Source: Myotis daubentonii (taxonomy: Eukaryota; Chordata; Mammalia; Chiroptera; Vespertilionidae). From it: a stretch of DNA of 64,000 nt. Shown here in pieces: positions 13,501 to 28,000 of the stretch (its first letter is position 1; every line of letters starts with the position of its first letter). Location: NCBI RefSeq assembly GCF_963259705.1, contig NC_081849.1, positions 62,034,093 to 62,098,092 on the forward strand, given 5' to 3'. Both the position numbers and the translations under genes were made by a program. Below the pieces are notes generated by a model. It was not told the DNA's origin. It saw only the letters and a list, made by a program, of their open reading frames with translations, and ran no database searches.

Positions 13501-16500
13501 AAGGGGCTCTCACTGGCCCTGTTTGAGTCTATTGAAGAATAAAAATACTAATTGCTGTAATGGATTGATAAATAAAAAACTCCGTAAATGTCAGTGACAT
13601 AAAATACCAAGGGTTGTTCTAGATGAAAAACAATACTGATTGTGACTTATTTAAAACGAAAAATGTCATACGTACAGAAAAGTACTAGTAGAAAGTAGGG
13701 TACACTGAACAGCCAAACACCCTACCTAGCTTCAACAATTTAAACATTCTGGGTATTTGTGGGGTTTTTTGTTTGTTTGTTCTCTCTCTCTCTCTCTCTC
13801 CTTCCCACCCTCCCCTTCCATCTCCCTTCCTCCCTTCCTTCTTTCCTTTCTTCCTTTCTTTCTGAAACAAAATAGCCAAATGTAGTACGTGACCTTGATT
13901 ACTGTGGGAGGTGGTATGGCTTGTGCCTGTGTAAGAGAATGCCCTTATTCTAAGGAAATGTGTGCTGAAGTCTTTAGGAGTGGGCAGTCATGATGTACAA
14001 TGAGTCAGGAAGAAAGGCTACAGATAGAGTGTATCCAAATAAGAAGACAAAACTACCCTCAGTTTGGTTTGAATACAGTTGTGATTTGGAGACTCAGTGT
14101 GAAGATAAAGTATATGGAGTGAGATCTCTAGATCAAGCATGTCAAACTCAAAGGCTAACACGAGCCAAACAGATGAGGCATGTGGCCCACGGGCCGCGAG
14201 TTTGACATGCTTGATCTAGATCGAACATTCCTGATTTTTGTTCTATATACTTACTGAAATTGAACATATATCACATATACAGAAAAATGCACAGATCATA
14301 AATGCACCATTGGATGAATTCTAAATATTAGGGCTGTAGTTGTTCAACTATATTTAAACTAGGTTTGAAAAAATATGAGAAGTGTCTAATTCAGTGACGA
14401 GCATTGAGCAGTCTGATCCAGACGATGATCACAGTTTTTCTTTCTCTGCTTAGGAACGGGCCCATCTGCTGACCCGTATGTTTACAACTGGACAGCGTGG
14501 GCCGAGGACGCTGACTGGGGAAATGGCACCAACCAAAGCTACCACGTGTTCCCCGACGGCAGGCCTTTCCCGCACCACCACCACCACCACCACCGGTGGA
14601 GGCAGTGGGGTTTCGTCTACGTGTTTCACACACTTGGTTGGACTTTTACAAACCCCTTTAGCTTTTCCTTTATCTTTCCTTAAAATTTAAAAATGTGTCT
14701 CTTTTCTTATTCTATAATCAAGAATTAATAACATTGAGAGTTTAATCACAGTTAACCTGTTAACTTTCCTTAGCTGGGATGTATATGGCTTAGTCTTGCC
14801 AAATTTCCAGGACACCAAAGAATTGAACGGAGGGGGGGAACCCCTGATTCAGCTTTCTTTGTTAAAACAAAACTCATTTTTTTTCTGTCTGAAACAGTAA
14901 TCTAAAAAAAATACTAATATTTATTTATTTTTAATATATTTTATTGATTTTTTACAGAGAGGAAGGGAGAGGGATAGAGAGCTAGAAACATCAATGAGAG
15001 AGAAACATCGATCAGCTGCCTCCTGCACACCTCCTACTGGGGATGTGCCCGCAACCAAGGTACATGCCCTTGACTGGAATCGACCCTGGGACCCTTCAGT
15101 CCGCAGGCCGATGCTCTATCCACTGAGCCAAACCGGTCAGGGCTACTAATATTTATTTATTTGAATGGCACACAGATGGGCATTTGTTGATTTATTCTTT
15201 AGTTTTTTATATTGTCAAATGAATTTTTAAGAATTAAAGGAATGTTTTTTTAGGAAATTTGGAAAATGCAGAAATGTACAAAGGAAAAATAAGTTACCCA
15301 TAATTAATACCAGAGGTTATCACTGTTAACATAATGGTGTTTTCTTCATTAGTATTTCTTGATTACGATTATAATGTACGCACATTTTTTTCTTAATGTC
15401 ACGAGTTTTTGACCACATCATTAAAATTCTTTATATACATTATTTTAATGACTATATAATATTCCATTGTGAAGAAATAACATAATCTAACCACTGCTCT
15501 TCTTTGGCATAGCCAAAAAAAGAAACCTTTGTTTTCTTTTTTCACCCACAAATGGTATCCACTTTGCATTATTGCTAGGAATTTAGGTTATTTCTAGCAA
15601 AGCTGCTAAGTCCTTAGTTAAAAATGTCACCAGATGCCACCTGGCTCTGAGGATTTGAAAATTGCTACCAATAGTGCAGCCTCCAAATTTCTAAATGTTT
15701 TGTCTTTTATTTCGTAAATTAGAGAAAGCTTCTCTTTCTCCAATTAACTATTTGCAAATCAAAACAAAATATTAATAATGCATTCTGATCGAACGAAGTA
15801 CAAAATACCTGTCAAATATTGTGCCATCTATTTAAATCATTGGTTTAAAGCTGACTTTTTTCAATGCATGTCTGGCCCTTTGTCTGTCACCTCACCCAGT
15901 GTCATGATTTCTTTGACCTGACATGGAGTTTTCACGGAGTCACTTACGCTTACTGACACTCAGAGTCTGTTTAGCCTAGTTAACATCCACTCACTTAACT
16001 AGTTAAGATGTCTTTATTTACGATCAGCTTTTAGCCAGGAATTTTTGGTTTTCTAACAAGACTATTTTGAATTCTCATCTTCTGCTGAGGTCTTAGAGTT
16101 AACAGATATTGTCCCTCAACTAAGCATTGCCCCTGAGGTCTCTCTCTCAGTGCCAGAACTAACATTTTCCTCACATATAATAAACCTCCTCAGAGACTCC
16201 ATCAGAACTGCCTCTGCATGTCACTGGTACAGGGGGGGTTCCAAATTACACATCCCTGAGAAGTCTAGTGTATTTTACTAACACCTTTGACCAGGCGATA
16301 AACATGGTCTTTCACCACCCCCACCTCACAAGCATCCATCTTACAATACCTGTCGTTCCACTGACACAGCTATACCAGGTGACTCAAAAGGAGGAGAAAC
16401 ATCCTTGTGCCCTGAAGGAGAGGAGTCCCTTTCACTGCTGGACAGTGGCAGTTAGATTAAAGGTTAGGGTTCAGAAAGACAAAGAATGGCTCCAGGGTGT

Positions 16501-19025
16501 CCTAGAATGCTTTTATAGAACCGCTCCGTTCCTTTTTATACCCACCCCACCGTCCATCACTTACTGCCTAGTTATACGCAGCTACTATTAGAAAGTGGAG
16601 GATTCCAGTCCCCTTAAAAAAAAAGATTCTTAATAATATAGCCAAAATAGTAATATTATTACAAAAATAAGGTTGATTCTTGGATACATTTTTTAAAACG
16701 CCATTGGCCGCTTCACCATTACATTAAAAGTATTTCCTGTGGGAAATACATCTATTTCAAGTGCCAAGTCACTTATTTATAGTAAGTGTTTATTTATGAA
16801 CCAACGACTGCATTATCCCACCAAACGGCTCTGTCCGTTTTACCCATGCAGTTACGTTTATTTAACTGTGGGTTTGTTTTATAAAGTTTTATGTAACAAC
16901 CCTTCCTGGTGCTCCCTCCCCAGAACAATCTCAAAATGTCCGTGGCCCGTCGTTAAGAAACAACTTCCTATAAAGGTCATGTAATAGTAACCAGCACCTA
17001 ACCGTTTCCACCCTCTCACAGGTCAGTATTACCAGAAATTGGGACGGTGTTCAGCGAGTGTTTCTATAAACACAACCAATGTGACGCTTGGCCCTCAAGT
17101 CATGGAAGTAGCTGTCTATAGAAGAAACCGAAGGACATACACTCCTGTCGCAAGAGTGAAAGATGTGTACCTGGTCACAGGTGAGTGGTGTGAACGCTCA
17201 GGTAACTGAGGAGGAAGGAGGCCCTTCGTTCTGATGGTGCTAGTGGGCTCAGAAGCAGTGAGAGCCGAGTGCTCTGGGTGGGGTTACCATTCATCTGGAC
17301 TCCTCCTCCAACTTATATTCAAGGATGTACGCCCTCTGTTTTCCAGATTAACGTGGGGAAACTCTAGAAAAACTTACCCAGAAAAAAGAAAAGTGATGCT
17401 GAATTATCCCTTATTTAAAATTTTAACTTAAAAGTGTTACTGAAGTCATCCACTTAAAAACCAAGCAATCATGCATTCTTTGTATGTATCTATATCTTTT
17501 AGATCAGATTCTTGTGTTTGTGAATATGTCCCAGAAGAATGATCGAAATTCCTCTGATGAAACCTTTCTTAGGGACATTCCCATTCTGTTTAATGTCCTG
17601 ATTCATGACCCCAGCCACTTCCTGAGTGAGTCTGCCATTAACTACAAGTGGAACTTCGGGGACAACACTGGTCTGTTTGTTTCCAACAATCGCACTTTGA
17701 ATCACACGTATGTGCTCAACGGGACTTTCAGCCTTAACCTCACTGTGCAAGCTGCAGTGCCTGGACCTTGCCCTTCACCTACACCCAGACCTCCAAAACC
17801 CACTCCTTCTTTATGTAAGTGTTTTCCAGGTGATCTTTGCGGGGGGGGGGGGGGGGGTCCTTAACTGCTAAAAAAAAAATGGCATGTAAGTTAGAGTGCA
17901 ACATTCCTAGTTAAAAGGGTTGTGTAGAGACTCTGCAAAAATCTGTTGGTTTTTAAAGCCATTTTATCACTATTTTAAGCTATTAGAATATGGACGAAAG
18001 GAGAATGTGCTCAAAGACACTTTGCAGGTAAACGCTGGTGACTTGTAAACCACTCTTTGACCTTCCTGGTTTTCACTGGCCTCGGTCACGTGCACGGGTA
18101 CTTCCCCCTTCTAGCTCACACATTCTTGTTCGTCTCCCAGAGTTTGTTGCTGAGAAGACACACTGGCGCCTTGCAAACATTCAGGCCATCCCACTTTCCT
18201 TCCTCCCTCCCCCTTTTCTCGCCACTTCCACTCTCCTCCCTGCGCTGCCCACATCCACTCACTGTCCCATGAAGACACAGCCACACCTAAAAGCTCTTCC
18301 TAAATGGCCCAAAAGGAATGTACCTTCAGAATATTTCTTGGCCAGCAAGCTGGAAAGACTCCAGGCATTAAGACTGTTCCGGCTATGAAGCTTAATTAAT
18401 TAAATCCCACCCTCTACTAACAGTACATGAGGACATTCCAGAAGTTCTTAAGCATCTACACTGGGAAGCCTCAGCTTCCCTTGCCCACTCAGCCATTAGC
18501 ACATCTTCGCGCCCCAGGATCCAGGGGATTGTAATAGGCTGACATCCTCTCATTGGACACAAGAGGGCGCCATCACCAAGCCCAGAGGGACCACGCCATC
18601 GTGATGTCTAAACTTGTCATTGTTTTTACCAAAAACCTGTTTGTTATCAACAATAAACTATCATAATAGTGTTATTCATAAAATGAGATCTTATTAAACC
18701 AAACATATGTAAATCAAGACACTATAATTTATTACTAATTGTATTCTTTAAAATATATTTTATTTTTTAAAATATATATTTTATTGTTTTGTTACAGAGA
18801 GGAAGGGAGAGGGATAGAGAGTTAGAAATATCGATCCAGCTGCCTCCTGCACATCCCCTACTGGGGATGTGCCCGCAACCAAGGTACATGCCCTTGACCG
18901 GAATCGAACCTGGGACCTTTCAGTCCGCAGGCCGACGCTCTATCCACTGAACCAAAACTGTTAGGGCTATTTTATTAAATTTTATTTATTGATTTTAGAG
19001 AGAAGAAACAAGGCAGGGAGGGAGG

Positions 19026-19063
<38 letters not shown>

Positions 19064-22000
19064 GATGAAGAAACATCCACTTGTTATTCCACTTATTTAT
19101 GCATTCATTGGTTGAATCTTACATGTGCCCTGACCAAGGATGGAGCCCACAACCTTGACAAATCCGCATGATGCTCTAACCAACTGAGCTACCCGGCCAG
19201 GGCCCTTCTGTCTGTTAAAGTGTTAGTTTTTCTCCATTAGCCATTTAATCATACCTTGACTTTATAAATATAGACACAGAGATATAAACTTGATTTTAGG
19301 TGTGTCTGCAAAACAAGATGTGCATTTTTATAAGCATTCTACCAATGATAAAAGCAACTTTCATTATTTGGTCATTTTTAAAAGTTTTATTTTGAAGTAT
19401 AGCAGAGTCATGATTCCATGCTCTAACTTGACAGCTAAATTCTGCCTGTCAAGAACCCTAAAAGAAGTTCTCTAGTTTCCTGGCAGCAGCCAGCCATCTT
19501 TAATACCCTATACATACCAATCTATTGCTACAGAACATAGCGGTTAAATTCCAGGATTAAATGAGTGATTACCCTGTAACTTCTGAAGGACCACTGTGAG
19601 ACTCAGGGGACATCCCCAAGAGTCTGCCACAGACCATCCTGCTGATAAACCGCTGCCTTTGAACCCAACATGGCATCGGAACCTTCGGGCTTTACCCAAG
19701 TGGCATTTCCCAAAGTGTGTGCCACGGAACACTTGCTTCCAGAGATACTCTGAGAAGTGCTCTGAGAAGGCCCCTCAGAGCTGAGGAGCTTCTCGCTCAG
19801 TCCCCAGTCAAGGCTCTGAGGAGGCCTGGCGAGCTCTCCCACAGGGCTTCGTGCCTGCGTGTCCCTGTGGTAAAAAGGGGGCCCTTCTGAATGAAGCTTG
19901 GGTGCCCTTCCCACAAAACTGGGTCCATTTCATGCCTTCTTAAATTTTAGAGAAAGTAATGTTGCACTTTCAGTATCATACTTTCTTTCCAGTCTTTTTA
20001 TCTTGTTAAAGGAATACCAACACCTTAATTAGAGCTTTTGAAATTATAACTAATTATCATTTTATTGGGGTAAAATTGTTGTATCACATTATATTAGTTT
20101 CAGGTGTACAGAGCATTACATTCTTTGCTTTAATCAGATTCAAAGGGTTATTTTTTAAAAGCATCCTGTGCCCACTCCTTTTCTTCCCCACATCTCTGCT
20201 CACCAATAACTGAGGACTCTTAGAGTGTAAGTTTAGCAGCTATGAGACAGCCAAACAGGGGGAAAATTGCCTTCTTCCATGTTGCTTGTTTCTGAATCTA
20301 TGATGCACCTACCTTACTATTTAAAATTATATATCTTATATGTGCTATAGCATACCGTATCTAAGTAGATGTATAGAAGTGCATGATGGGACAAGGAAAC
20401 TGATGTTTATTAAGTACTTCCTAAGTGGCAGGTATGAGAAGCAGGTTTTATATACCTCATCTCATTTAAGTTTCATAGTTCAACCTCACTAGGTCAGGAA
20501 GTATAATTCCCATTTTACAGATGAGTCCACTGAGGCAAAGAGAGGTGAAATAATATGCCCATGGTCTCAAGCAGCTAAAAACAAAGGATCTGGGATTTGA
20601 GCCCAGAAAACCTGCCTCCAAAATTAAAATATGTCCTTGTCTATGATGGCCTGCTTTATTTCATCATGACTGTTGTGTCACATATTTAAAATGGCTTCTA
20701 CCTTTCATTTGCTTCCTGTGTTTAAGCAAAATATGAGATTGTGTTTACTTACATAATTTTTTTAAAAATATATTTTATTGATTTTTTACAGAGAGGAAGG
20801 GAGAGAGATAGAGAGTCAGAAACATCGATGAGAGAGAAACATCGATCAGCCGCCTCCTGCACATCCCCCACTGGGGATGTGCCCGCAACCCAGGTACATG
20901 CCCTTGACCAGAATCGAACCTGGGACCTTTCAGTCCGCAAGCCGACGCTCTATCCGCCGAGCCAAACCGGTTTTGGCGAACTTACATAATTTAACAATTA
21001 TAATGCCTTACAGCTCTCACATCTATATGCATCGTTACACGTTTAGTTCACATTTCTACAGCAATTTAAAAGTATAGGATTCTTGATGTTTTTCTAAAGA
21101 GCAGGCAGACAGGTGTTTAGATTTTTGGTTCTATCATGTACATCTTTTACATTCTCAGCAACTAACCTAAACTCTATTATTCAAACTCTGCAGCACCCGC
21201 CGGGGACAGCCTGCTGGAGCTGGGGGAGGTTCCCGATGAAGACTGCCGGATTAACAGATACGGCCACTTCAGAGCCATCATCACAATTGTAGGTAAGACT
21301 AGCAGGTGAAGGGTGTTGGAGTCTACCTCAGGCCACCCACTCACTTCACTGACTCTGGCGGGTGCGGGTGGGGAGCAGGGCCACCCACTCTCTGTCCAAG
21401 GTGAGGCCGCGCATACACGAGCAAAGACTCTGCTGGTGTCTAGATTCCCACCTGCCTGCCCAGCCTTCCCACCACATCCCAGTGGAAATGAGCCTTCCGT
21501 GAGGCCCACATGCTGATGAGCCTGCCCAGGCCCTGAATCTCCGGCCCCGTGCATCCCGGAAACCTGAATGAATGAGCCTTGAAAGAAGGCCAATGACAAG
21601 TGCCCACAACTTCTGCTTTCTTCCCTAGTTGATTTCACAGCCACACTTCTTGTATGTAAGAAACGAGAGTGAACAGGCCACCACACACATTTGTGCATTT
21701 CAGGCACCCACAAGCACCCAGCAGAGAAGATAGGTGGGGTCTGCAGCCAGGCCATGCACCCTGGTCCTCGGGGTGGGGGTAAAACCCACGCTGTGTGCCC
21801 TGGGGCTGAGCCGCTCATGAGCAAAGCTGGCCAAGGCCTGCACCCTGGGCTGCATCCCCCTAGGGCAGCTGTGGGCAAACTACGGCCCACGGGCCGGATC
21901 CGGCCCGTTTGAAATGAATAAAACTATTGAAAAAAAAGACCGTACCGTTTTATGTAATGATGTTTACTTTGAATTTATATTAGTTCACACAAACACTCCA

Positions 22001-25000
22001 TCCATGCTTTTGTTCCGGCCCTCCGGTCCAGTTTAAGAACCCATTGTGGCCCTCGAGTCAAAAAGTTTGCCCACCCCTGGTCTAGGGGCACCTTTTCCTG
22101 GAACGCCTGCCCAGAGCGGGTCCTACCTTCTAACACAGACACGGGATCCAGAAATGAAGAGCTAGGGTGGGCTCAAGAGCCATTCAGCTTGACTTTGAAA
22201 ATGCTGCAGGGACATGTATGCGAGGCGATGGGGTCGATTCCCGGATCTGGGGGTGTGGTGTGTGAGAAGGCTGTCTCCGTTTGGTTTGGCCTCCTGATGT
22301 GTTAAGGAGTAGTTTGATTTGGGCTGGTTTCCACTGTATGTTGATGTGTTTTTCCATGGGGGCTTGTTTTGTTAGAGGGAATTCTAGAGGTGAACATCGT
22401 GGATACGGCAGAAGTCCTGATGCCCCTGCCACAGCCCGAGGACCCCTTGATGGATTTCCTCGTGACCTGCGAAGGGACGTGAGTACTTCGCCTCCCTCAG
22501 CGGGCGGGTCAAGTGAGGACCCCAGGCCTGAGCAGAGGCCTGACTCCAGTCTCCCCGACTAAGTGGATTCATATTTCTAGTTCATCAGTAAGTCAGGACA
22601 AGAAAGGGCCCTATGAGGCTTTCTCAAGGATGCGTTTGTTTTGCTAAAGTGGAGCCATGCTCATTACCTTTAACTGTTGATGAAGCTGAATAATAGTTAC
22701 TGATTGAACAGTTACTATGTTCTTACCATTGTACATCTGTTCTCACACGATCCTGTGAGTCTCCTCATTTTACAGATAAGGCCACAGTAATTATAGAACT
22801 TGCCCTCATAGACAGTGGGTACCTGACAGCACAGTTTACAGGTCAAGGTCTGGCTCAGAAACCCACTCTTTTTTTCCCCCAATATGTTTTTATTGATTTT
22901 AGAGAGGGAGGAAGGGAGAGGGAGAGAGAGAGAAACATTGATATAAGAGAGAATCATGGATAGGCTGCCTCCTGCACGCCCCCTACTGGAGATCAAGCCT
23001 GCAACCCAGGCATGTGCCCTGACCTGTAATCAAACCTGCGTCCTTTTGGTGCATAGGACGATGCTCAACCAACTGAGCCACACTGGCCAGGGCAGAACCC
23101 CACTCTTAAGCTCCCCGAGGCTCCTCCAGAGTGGCAAGAGGCCAATGTGGAATAGCTGGGTCCTAGCATTAATTAACAGCAATGCCTGATAATCCTGTCT
23201 CTCTTTATAATTTACAAAGCTCCTCTAGTGCATTATATAATTTGGCTTCCTACGGTTTGATTATAACTATAGACTATAGACCAGCCGTGGGCAAACTACT
23301 GCCCGCGGGCCGGATCCGGCCCGTTTGAAATGAATAAAACTAAAAAAAAAAAAAAAGACCATACCCTTTTATGTAATGATGTTTACTTTGAATTTATATT
23401 AGTTCACACAAACACTCCATCCATGCTTTTGCTCCGGCCCTCCGGTCCAGTTTAAAAACCCATTGTAGCCCTCGAGTCAAAAAGTTTGCCCACCCCTGCT
23501 ATAGACTATAGACTAACTATAGACTAACTAGATACTAGTGAATATATGTACTATATCAATTAATTGTTCATGAATTAACTGATTCACATACACATAAATC
23601 CAGTGATTAAAATGTATGTGTATGTTGCCCTAGCTGGCTTGGCTCAGTGGATAGAGTGTCAGCTTGCGGACTGAGGGGTCCCAGGTTCGATTCCAGCCAA
23701 GGGCATATGCCTGGGTTGCGGGCTCCATCCCCAGTAGGGGGTGTGCAGGAGGCAGCCGATCAATGATTCTCTCTCATCGTTAATGTTTCTATCTCTCTCT
23801 CCTCCCTTCCTCTCTGAAATCAATAAAGAAATATATTTTAAAAATAAATAAATAAAAATACATGCTATTTAAAAAAAAAGAAAATGTATGTGTATGTAAA
23901 GGTATAAATGAACAAGAGCGTGGAACAGTATAAAAATGGTAGCTAAGCCCTCACCGGTTTGGCTCAGTGGATAGAGCGTCGGCCTACCGACTGAAGGGTC
24001 CCAGGTTCGATTCCGGTCAAGGGCATGTACCTTGGTTGCGGGCACATCCCCAGTAGGAGGTGTGCAGGAGGCAGCTGATCGATGTTTCTCTCTCATTGAT
24101 GTTTCTAACTCTCTATCCCTCTCCCTGCCTCTCTGTAAAAAATCAATAAAATATATATATTTTTAAAATGGTAGCTAGGAAGCTCTCCAGCTTGGTGACT
24201 GAGGGTTGACAGGAACTAGAGAAAAAGCCGACTGAAGAGTGAGGCTGTGGCAGAGGCCAGGGCATGCCTCCATCGCAGCCCATGCCCCCATGGGACCCAG
24301 CATCAGAGCCCTGTCTCTCCCTCCAGGAAGTGTACTCAGAAGTGAAACAGTGACCAAGACAGTCCTGCCTGGCCGGTAGCCTAGTGGTCACCAGGGCAGC
24401 TGTCAGACATCTCTAGTTCAAGTCCCAGCTCCACCTCTGACTGCTGCGTGACCTTGGGCCAATTATTTTCTGTCCTGGGTGCTTCGTCCCTTGCTGCACT
24501 GGGATAAAGTTACCTTCCTCATAAAGTCATTGAGAGGAATAGACAGGCCATGTCATATATCTAAAATGCAGCGCCTCACACAGTAAATATCGTCTACTCA
24601 GCTGTTGTCACTGCTGTTGCTGTGTTTTCCTCTGCAGGAAGCTAGGCAGGGCCGGCTCCAGCATTTAATAATGTATTTGCCTGAGACCTACGCCGCCTGC
24701 ATCCTAGAGAGTCAGAGGGTAGAGGGAATGGCTTGGGCTTCACACAGGGTCCAGCAGCCCCTGCCTACCTTGGTGGCACATAATTTCTTCCTGTTCCATC
24801 CCTGGGCCTCACCTTCCGGACAATAAGGAGGAAACAGTAGCTCAATCCCAGGCTTGTTTAAGGATAAATTACGTGACAATTTGATATCACATGGTTTGAG
24901 GAAAAATAAGGTGGATTTCAATTTTATGGAAATGATTTTTCCTTTAAAGCTGTTTCATCCCTCTCTCCCCCTCTCGGTGCCGTGCACGCCCTCAGCATTC

Positions 25001-28000
25001 CCACCGAGGTCTGTACCATCGTTTCTGACCCCACCTGCCAGCTCGCCCAGGACACGGTCTGCAGCCCCGTGGAGGCGGCCATGGGCGACGCGTGCTTGCT
25101 GACCGTGAGACGGGCCTTCAGTGGCTCCGGGACCTACTGTGTGAACCTCACTCTGGGTGACGATGCGAGTCTGGCCCTCACGAGCACCCTCGTCTCTGTC
25201 CTGGGCAGACGTGAGTTCTGTGTTTTGGTTGTGGGAGCATTTCATAGTGTAGATAAAGGGCATCGCGTTTCATACTGAAGAGCTTTGTTATCAATGTTTA
25301 ATTTTATTTCAACGCAAAGTTTATTGAACTCTTGTTAATGTGGGTTTGAGGACTGGCATTAAAATCCAACAGCAAATCTATTTAGGGAAGAGATGAGAGA
25401 GAGAGAGAGAGAGACAGAGTGAAATCATGGCCAAAGAAAGCTTTTGATGAAAAAAACTCAGCTCTGATCACGGAGCAGTAATCACAGGATCTGATCACTG
25501 AATGCTCGAATGGATTCCTATGCCAAGGGGGAGTGTGAACCAACATCAACAAATAACAGTGTTCTCCAGTTAAACCATGGCAAAGGGGAGGCTGGGATCA
25601 AGTTGTCATGAAAGCCGCTGGGCAAAGATATGAAGCCAAGAAGAGAAATAAGAAATCAAGTGGGGTGCTCGCTTCAGCAGCACATACACTAAAATTGGAA
25701 TGACACAGAGAAGATTAGCATGGCCCCTTGAGTGTCGCTCTTCCACAAAATACCACGTGCGGGCGCACACGTACAGTGCGATTGAAACTTCGTGGCCCAT
25801 GCGCAGAAGTCGGTATTTTGTGGAAGAGCCACACTCAGGGGCCAAAGAGCCGCATGTGCCGACCACTGCCCTAGGCTATGAAGCTTCCTCGGTGCCGGCA
25901 AACCACTGTTCTCTTATCTGGATTCAGTGCGAGATGCGTGTTCAATGCTTCTTGTAGTGAGTGATAACTTTAGGGGTGACCCGAGCCATCTGTCAGAATC
26001 CAAATTAAGGACGTCCAGGAGAGCTTTGAATCCAGTGGGGCTGTCCCTTGGTGACTCAGGTATCAAAGTCAGAATTCAGAAAAATAGATCATTGCTCAAA
26101 GGCAAATCCATAGACGCTCAGCTTTTACGCATTGATCCAATGAACACGCACGAAGCAGCTGCAATTCTTTCAACAGATTCTCAGTGAGCATCTACTCCGT
26201 GCCCAGCATGGCTCTAGGCACAGGCTATACGGTTCTAGGTCGAGTAGGGAATGAGACGAAGAAGACCCCTGCTTTAGTGAGCAGACACGGAGCACAAACA
26301 GATAAGAAGGCATTGTGATGAAATCAGAGCAAGGCAGGGGAGGGAGAGTGACTGGCATGGGAGAGAGGCGACAAATGCTGGCTTTTCAGATTGGGAGGTC
26401 GGGAGACTTCCTGCCAACCCAGCCGCTCCCACGTGGTGAGGGGCCTCCGCTGAACGGAGACCGGAATTTGAATCATGAGCAGCCGGGTGCAATCCTTGCA
26501 GGCCACCTGCAGGGTCAGGGGAACCACTCTAACGGATGATTTCAGAAGGTCCTACTGACTGCTGAATGCAGCAAGGGTCATTGGGGGTAAGAGATCTTCC
26601 CAGGGGAGAGGGCTGGTGGCTGGGACGGCAATGGTGGTGGCAGAGGAGATGGAGGGAAAATAGATCAACTCCAGTTATACTTTGGCGGTAGAGACAAGAT
26701 TTGCTGGGTTCCTGGAGTACAGAGAAGACATAACCCTTGCTTCGTGGTTCTCACAATTTAATAGGAGAAAAAATGTGTGTAAGGAAGTAACTGCAACACA
26801 ACGGGATTGAGGCAGAGGAAGAGAGGCGAGCAGTGACCAAGGAAGGGGCGACCGCCGCCTCATGAACGTCTGGAAGGCGCCTCAAAGGGGTGGACACTGG
26901 AGATGACCTGGGGAAGGACATTCCCCGCAGAGGGCGGGGGGATTTGAGGGTGTGGGGAGGATGGGCAGCTCCCAGGTTTCCAGCACAGCGGGTAGGTAGG
27001 TAGGTAGGTAGGTAGGGGACCATGAGGCCAGAGCCGTGGGCGGGAGGATCAGGGAGCCCTCCATCACATGGGCGCTGCTGGGTCCACTGAGACCTGAGCG
27101 GGTGTCTTCAGGACGTGACATCTCTCCCCTGAGCCCTTAACACAGTGTTCCAGACACGCTAACTCGTTCTCCAAATGGAAGATCAGCTGACCCGCAGGCC
27201 ATGTATTATTTAATGGAAAAGATCGCCGAAAGCCAGAGGGAGCTGTGTATCTTCTGAGAGCTCCCTTTGTCATTTATTTAATTGCACGACAAGCTGCACG
27301 TCCTCCAGGTGGAAGCTGTCGCTAATCTGGTCTTTCTTCTGTTTTTAAGGCCCAGGCTCCCCCGGGAGAATGGCGAGTGGTGCCCTGGCCTCCGTGGGCT
27401 GCTTGGCCATATTTGTCGCTGTGATCGCCCTGGCGGTGTACAAGTAAGTTGCTGGTTCTAACACTTTCCATCACTGTGGTACATTGAAAATAAGTAGCAA
27501 TGTGCTGCGCAAATGGGCCATTTCCCCCTTTTTGGCTTTTAACCATTTTGCGTGTAGGAGGAAAATCTTCCATTGAATGATGAATACCAAACTAGCCTGT
27601 TGATTTTGCTGCGGTTTGTTGTGTGTGTGTGTTTTATAATCCAAACAACGCTACCAGATGTCAGCCACTTAGCAAAATCGTGTCAGCTCAATATTTAACA
27701 TGGAAGCTCAAATTGTAGTAAACAGGCACATGTCTTGCATGAAGAAGAGGAAATAAACTTATTTCCAAAAGACATCCGTGTCTTAGTAAAAGCCATAGAT
27801 TAGGTAAAACGAAATGAACCCTTTTGTACTTGGGCGTGTAAAAGCTTGGGGGAAAGTAATATCTTCCAGGTGGGGATGTTTTAAAAATCTTTCTAACACA
27901 TTGCTTTTCAGAAAACGCAAGGAATACAAACCGATAGAAAACGGTGCTGGGATCAACGGCAAAGGCCTGAACGTTTTCCTGGAGCACGCAAAGGTCAAGT

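Noticed and set aside
15850..16600. Possible LTR in GPNMB intron 4
   Set aside because: AATAAA and base composition are suggestive, but no ends, duplication or known text could be recognised.
21177..21890. 237-codon minus-strand open frame over GPNMB exon 7
   Set aside because: It overlaps a real plus-strand exon, runs into hAT sequence, has no recognisable family and no splice support; judged a chance frame in GC-rich DNA.
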